Assembly: GCA_036971475.1 (NCBI GenBank) | Contig: JBAIZL010000001.1 | Location: 286,650,425-286,714,424, forward strand | Reading direction: 5' to 3' | Source: Prosapia bicincta | Taxonomy: Eukaryota > Arthropoda > Insecta > Hemiptera > Cercopidae | DNA length: 64,000 nucleotides | Shown here: piece after piece, positions 58,893 to 64,000 of the stretch | How positions within the stretch are numbered: position 1 is the first letter of the stretch | How the letters are laid out: every line of letters starts with the position of its first letter | Made by a program: the position numbers and the translations under genes | Notes under the pieces: model-generated | What the model was told of the DNA's origin: nothing | Database searches by the model: none | What the model saw: only the letters and a program-made list of their open reading frames with translations

Positions 58893-61800
58893 TCAATGCT
58901 GCAGCGGAAAGCCAACAAGCTTGTGGACAGGTCGCTTCAGCTGGCCGTGCGAGGTTTTGACAGTAGCTACACGGGATACTTGGTCGGGTCCAGGATGTAG
59001 ATGTATGATCCGACCCATAGGCCAATGAAGGGGGCTCGGATGCTCTCCAATGATGAAGACGAGTTGATCCTCCTGAAGCGGTGAGGAGTTCTTGTGCCAC
59101 TTGCGGTGTTGAATCTGCGAATGCAGGTACTGAGTAGACCAAGTCTTCCAGAAACGGTTGGTCATTTGCTGAATCATGGACCAACGAGATTTAAGAGGCG
59201 GTTCGGGGTAACATCTCTCCGGAAGTGCAAGGAGCGGTCGTCCAATAAGAAAATGTCCGGGAGTGAGGAAAGACGATCCTTCGCTGGGGTCAGGCGAAAC
59301 CTCGAAAATAGGGCGACTGTTAAGAATAGCCTCTATCCGGGTAAACAACGTAGACAATTCCTCAGGGTTTAATACCGTATTACCAATCGTGCGGTGCATA
59401 AGTCCTTTAGCGGATTTGACGGCAGCCTCCCAAAGTCCGCCGAAATGTGGTGCGGCTGGAGGGTTGAAGTGCCATTCAATGCGTTGGTCGGCGAGTTTGC
59501 GCTTGATAAGCGATTTCGAGTGGTCAAGCAGTTGATAGACCTCACTCAGGCGGTTCGCGGCTCCAACAAAATTCGTGCCGTTGTCAGAATAAATATCAGA
59601 GGGTAGCCCTCGTCTTGACGTGAAACGGTGTAAAGCTGCGAGAAAGGCATCGGTGGATAGGTCGGATACCATCTCCAAGTGCACAGCCTTAGTAGCCATG
59701 CAGACAAATAGACAAAGATAAGATTTTAAAAGCTTCGAGGTACGCAAATGATTTGCCTTTGTGTCAAAGGGTCCAGCGAAATCAATTCCCACCCTGCAGA
59801 AAGGCGGCGATGGAGTGACTCTAGATGATGGTAAAGCAGCCATCATAGGTGGACGAGGCTTAGATTGCAGACGGAAACACCGCATGCACGCATGAATGCG
59901 TTGTCGAAGTAAGGAGCGTAACGCAATAATCCAAAATTCGCCGTTAATCAGCGCTTGAGTGGTGCGCGGTCCGGCATGTAAGGCTAACTTGTGGTAATGA
60001 TCGCAGATCAAGTTGACGTACTGATGATGTTTAGGAAGCAGAAGGGGGTGCTTAGATTCATACGACATCTCAGAATGATTAAGTCTTCCGCCCACCCTGA
60101 GTAAGCCCTGGGCGTCGACAAATGGCGTTAGGCTGCGGAGCGGATCGATGATTTGAGCGCCACGACGGAGCCGTTGCAATGTTGCGCTGAAGGCCAGCTC
60201 TTGTATGAGCTTGACGCAGAGATCTCTGGCGTTACTTAACTCCTGCACCGAAGGCGTAGTAAATGAAGTTTTACTCAAGGCGACTTTGGCCTTGTAGCGG
60301 GTGTTATGACCGTGGTTAGTAGTCTGGCCTTTACGACGGCAATTATTCACAAACCGCAGGACGTAAGCGAAAACACGGTGAAGAGTAATTAAGTTCGAAT
60401 GTCGTTCTATAGTCGATTAGGCTCTTGAACGGCCGTACATAGCAGTCTAGGTTCAGATTTATGTTCGGTCTGGTCCGGGTTAAGGCCGGTCGGTTTAGAC
60501 AAATGCCACGCAGTAGGACATTGTAGCGCCCATGGTGGGCCGTGCCACCACAGCGGATGTTCAGCAAGCTGGTTAGGTAGACACCCACGGGAAGCAACGT
60601 CCGCGGGGTTATCAGCAGTCGAGACATGGAACCAACGGTCCATGGAGGTATTTGAAACGATTTCAGTGACGCGGTTGGCAGTAAAAGTCTTCAATAAATA
60701 AGGCGGGGTGTTGATCCAATACAACACAATTTCAGAATCGGTGAAGAAAAACGTCTCGGCGTCAGACACAAAATTCAAAACGGGCTGAACGGACTTGTAG
60801 AGTTTGGCCAGCAAGACTGCGCCACAAAGCTCCATGCGAGGTATGGTGATCGGTTTAACTGGAGCTACCCTGCTCTTAGCCTTCAGAATGCTAACGGTAA
60901 CGACTCCATTCCATTCGGTTCTCAAATATATAGCTGCTGCGTATCCAGCTTCGGAAGCATCGCAAAACCCTAACAGGTGATGCTTGGCAGCTCGTGTGCC
61001 AACGTGTCGAGGTATTTGGATAGAAGACAAACTGGCGAATTGAACAATGAAGCTGTCCCATTGATTTAGAAGCGCGGTTGGCAAAGGTTCATCCCATGAT
61101 AACCTTTCGAGCCACAAACGTTTGAGAAAGCATTTAATCCATAAAGTAATAGGCGTTAAGAAGCCAAGCGGGTCGAAAGTCCGAGCGACATAAGATAGTA
61201 TGGTGCGTTTCGTAGGCACCGAAACGAAATTCTGACTCTGGTAGGAGAACGAGTCCGAGGTGGGATTCCATTGCAGTCCCAGTATTTTGATGGCGGTAGA
61301 ATCGTCCTGGAACAGTAGCGGGTTCTCCAGATGAGCGGAAGGTAGCGTTGACAATAGTGCAGGATCACTTGATGACCATTTCCTGAGTGCCAGGCCGGCG
61401 AGTGCGAAAATGTTAATGAGCTGCTGTATCAATTCCTTGGCATCTTCGGGTGTATCGGCGCCAGTGACAACATCATCAACATAAGTCTGCTGAAGTATTG
61501 CTTGCGACGCGGCAGGGTATCGGCTACCTTCGTCCTTTACGAGTTGTTCAAGCGTCCGCAACGCTAAATACGCAGACGGGGTTAGTCCGTACGTGACAGT
61601 AGCTAACTCGTATTCCACAAGCGGAGATTGAGGCGTCGGTCGGTATAATATGTGCTGATGACAGCGATCAGCTGGGCGCACGGCAATTTGTCGGTACATC
61701 ATTTTAAGATCAGCACAAACGGCGTGAACATACAGGCGAAAGGAAATGATGACGTTAGACAGGTCCTTCTGAAGTTTAGGACCGGAAAGCAATTGCTGAT

Positions 61801-62854
61801 TTAAAGAATTCGCGTTACAATCAGGCGAGGATGCGTTGAATACTACTCGTAACTTAGTAGTAGAACTGGTGGTCTTAAAAACACAATGATGCGGGATCAA
61901 ATAGTTAGAAGTATTAAGTGCGGGGTACATATGACCCAGAGTCATATATTCTGTCATGAATTGATGATAATGCCGAGCTACCTCCGGCTGACGACTTAAA
62001 CGTCGTTCTAAAGCATGATAACTAGCGAGGACAACGTTGCGGTTTGACTTAAGTGCTACAGCGTCAGGTTTGAAGGGGAGGGCGACAACATATCTCCCGA
62101 CTTCATCGCGTTCAGTAGTTGTAGTAAACAGGCTTTCACAAAGCTGTTCGTCAGGGCTCAAAGATTTAGCCTCAGTCACTTCTTCGACTTCCCAAAACCG
62201 TCGAATATTGTCATCAATAGACTGTAGCGAGGTAATGAACACTCTAGGTTGATGGGGCATACTATACGGTATGGATCCCATAATGACCCAACCTAAACGA
62301 GTGTTAAGCGCGGAGGGCTGGCCATGAATGATAGTGCAAGGCCCATTAGTGAGTATTTGGGTGAAAACATCTGCCCCCAGTATAATGTCAACACCGGCAG
62401 GCGAGTCGAAATGAGGGTCAGCTAAAGGTAGATGCTGGTATTGAGCACTTATTTGAGAGGCTAACCTAGTAGCCGGCAGCGGGTCAGTAATGTGGTTAAG
62501 CACGGCGGCTTCAGTAGTTAGCATTACACCAGGGTCATGCCTCGAGAATAAAATCAACGTAACGTAGTCGTGGATACGTGTGGTCTTGGCGGCGACACCA
62601 ATCAAAGACATATTTGAACTCCGAGTAGGTAGGCTCAGCAGGACGCTTGCTTTCTTAGTAATGGCAGATATCTGACTGCCGGGGTCGATAATAGCTCTAA
62701 AGGAACGAGGTTGACCGTAATGGTCTTGGATGACGATTTGTGCGGTGCCTAACAGGGCGAGAGATTCCTGAATATTACATGACAGCGAATGAGGTTGAGC
62801 TTGAGTATCGGTTGCGCGTCTAGTTGCTGGCCTCGGGTGTCGCGGTGTGACTAG
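58893..62854 (-). pseudogene. pol: BEL/Pao pro-pol, copy 2, frameshifted
   Basis: The upstream part (62854 to 60407) encodes protease, RT and RNase H as in copy 1. Ten bases equivalent to 53731-53740 are missing after 60410, between two copies of ATAG, so the frame is lost just before the integrase. The integrase and DUF5641 half stays open downstream (60350-58893). The active-site motifs in both halves look unchanged. Copy 2 cannot make a full Pol, and copy 1 could act in trans. Confidence 0.85.
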
Positions 62855-64000
62855 TCATTGTTGTGACGGCGGGTTGTTATGTAACAAAGTATGGTGTGCC
62901 TCGTTGCACTGCTTGCAGCGTTGGCTGGACTTACATTTAGCTTGGAAATGTGAGCCAAGACAATTGAAGCACCGTTGTAGTCTCATGATGGCATCCTGGC
63001 GTGCCGCAGAAGGCAATTCGAGAAAGGATTGACAGTCAATGATGCGATGTCCTTCTCCGCAATAATAACACATGCCTGCGTGTGTCGTAGAAACATGGGA
63101 TTGATTCATGTGAAGCGGTGGTAATCGGTGACGGAATACTGACATCCTAGGAGTGTTCATAACAGGAGGTATATTTACGGGGCGCGGCCCGTTGAATGGC
63201 CGTGTAGGGCCTGACGCAGCACGTCTGGGCTCGTATACATATTGCGTAGCCTTAGGTGTAATAGAATTGTCGGGCGAAACCGAAGGCTGGACGATTGTAC
63301 TATGTGCCGTGTTAAGGTTAGGTTCCAGTTGGTCAAAATTTAAATCACGGGCCCCTTGCGAATCAGACTCATTCACTGACGACACCAGTATGCGGGGTTG
63401 TTGAGCAGCTCTCGCGCTCGTAGAAGCTGCGGCAGGCGGTTGATCCAACAACTCTAAAGCCCTGGCCTGTTCCGTTATAAAATCATTCAACAGTTTGTAC
63501 GTAGGCATACGATTTGTGCCTAGCCTCGTTTCAAAATTTAATCTAGTCTGGGGGTCCAAGTTATTAATGGACATCTGAAAAAGCAGGAAATCAGCCAAAT
63601 CATCTAGCTGGATAACCTTCAACGCACACACAGCGTTTGAATGCGCGGTCAAGAAGCGGTTTAATTCAGTTTGCGAAGCATTCTTAATTGGTTTAAAGTC
63701 TTGAATCATTTTAAAATAGTGGTCAGCCAAACGGCGTGGGTTAGCGTACCGATTGCGCAAAGCTTGATATGCAATGCTGTAATTTTGTTCAGATATTACC
63801 AAGCCTGTGACAATTGCTAAAGCGTCGCCTTTAAGTACCGATTTCAAATATTGGAATTTCTGTATATCACTAAGACTGTCGTTGCAATGGACTATTGAAT
63901 CGTACATCGTTATAAAGTCCGTCCAGTCACTGTTGTTTCCTGAAAAAATAGGTAACGCAAGACTAGGGAGGTTAGGTGAACCTACAGCTGATTTGACGGG
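62855..64000 (-). CDS. gag: BEL/Pao Gag, copy 2 (cut by window edge)
   Basis: Same as copy 1 from about residue 112 onward: the end of the DUF1759 domain, the Pro/Ser linker and three zinc knuckles, then UGA-CUA at 62852-62857. The frame remains open to the window end. Confidence 0.85.
   Translation of the reverse strand, partial: PVKSAVGSPNLPSLALPIFSGNNSDWTDFITMYDSIVHCNDSLSDIQKFQYLKSVLKGDALAIVTGLVISEQNYSIAYQALRNRYANPRRLADHYFKMIQDFKPIKNASQTELNRFLTAHSNAVCALKVIQLDDLADFLLFQMSINNLDPQTRLNFETRLGTNRMPTYKLLNDFITEQARALELLDQPPAAASTSARAAQQPRILVSSVNESDSQGARDLNFDQLEPNLNTAHSTIVQPSVSPDNSITPKATQYVYEPRRAASGPTRPFNGPRPVNIPPVMNTPRMSVFRHRLPPLHMNQSHVSTTHAGMCYYCGEGHRIIDCQSFLELPSAARQDAIMRLQRCFNCLGSHFQAKCKSSQRCKQCNEAHHTLLHNNPPSQQ

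Larger units (their letters stand above)
57912..64000 (-). mobile_element. BEL/Pao LTR retrotransposon, copy 2 (partial, runs off window)
   Basis: Nearly identical to copy 1: offset 6680 up to about 60410, then 6670, because of a 10-bp deletion. The gag start and the far LTR lie beyond 64000. By the offset, gag would start at about 64333. Confidence 0.9.

Overview
The window looks like intergenic and intronic DNA from a large, AT-rich arthropod genome, most likely an insect. It has introns with consensus splice sites, long dinucleotide microsatellites, and many eukaryotic transposable elements (gypsy-like and BEL/Pao LTR elements, Penelope-like elements, piggyBac, hAT, mariner-like, Helitron, LINE). 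Nothing bacterial is present and I cannot name the species. Layout: 1-7347 is a minus-strand LTR retrotransposon, cut by the left window edge, that encodes only Gag and an aspartic protease joined by a textbook -1 frameshift signal. 8-10.5 kb holds microsatellites, a tRNA-like SINE head and a diverged 290-bp repeat pair. 10.5-12.8 kb is a solo LTR of the same family inside a Penelope endonuclease fragment. 13.06-16.4 kb is a Penelope-like cluster: a decayed RT/GIY-YIG element with inverted termini, a second endonuclease fragment and a foldback unit with hammerhead ribozyme motifs. 16.9 kb carries a lone candidate exon. 19.1-21.5 kb is a 70-bp-unit minisatellite. 22.9-26 kb has a LINE tail and an internally deleted piggyBac with clear termini. 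28-36 kb and 39-46 kb hold many foldback (palindromic) units, several with hammerhead cores and 11-16 bp target duplications, plus mariner and hAT relics and two hAT MITEs. 46.4-48.6 kb carries what I read as the first two coding exons of a host gene, the PAN2 deadenylase subunit, on the plus strand, with a Helitron in its first intron. 51.2-64 kb is a tandem of two nearly identical minus-strand BEL/Pao elements sharing one LTR. The first is intact apart from one in-frame UGA between gag and pol; the second is broken by a 10-bp deletion. The only host-gene signals are the PAN2 exons and the orphan exon at 16.9 kb. The rest is mobile DNA and its debris. The most interesting points are three translational or RNA-level devices in the elements: the AAAAAAC frameshift site with stem-loop in the Gag-Pro element, the UGA-CUA readthrough context that is the only route to an active protease in the BEL element, and a set of inverted hammerhead ribozyme pairs in short retro-inserted foldback units.
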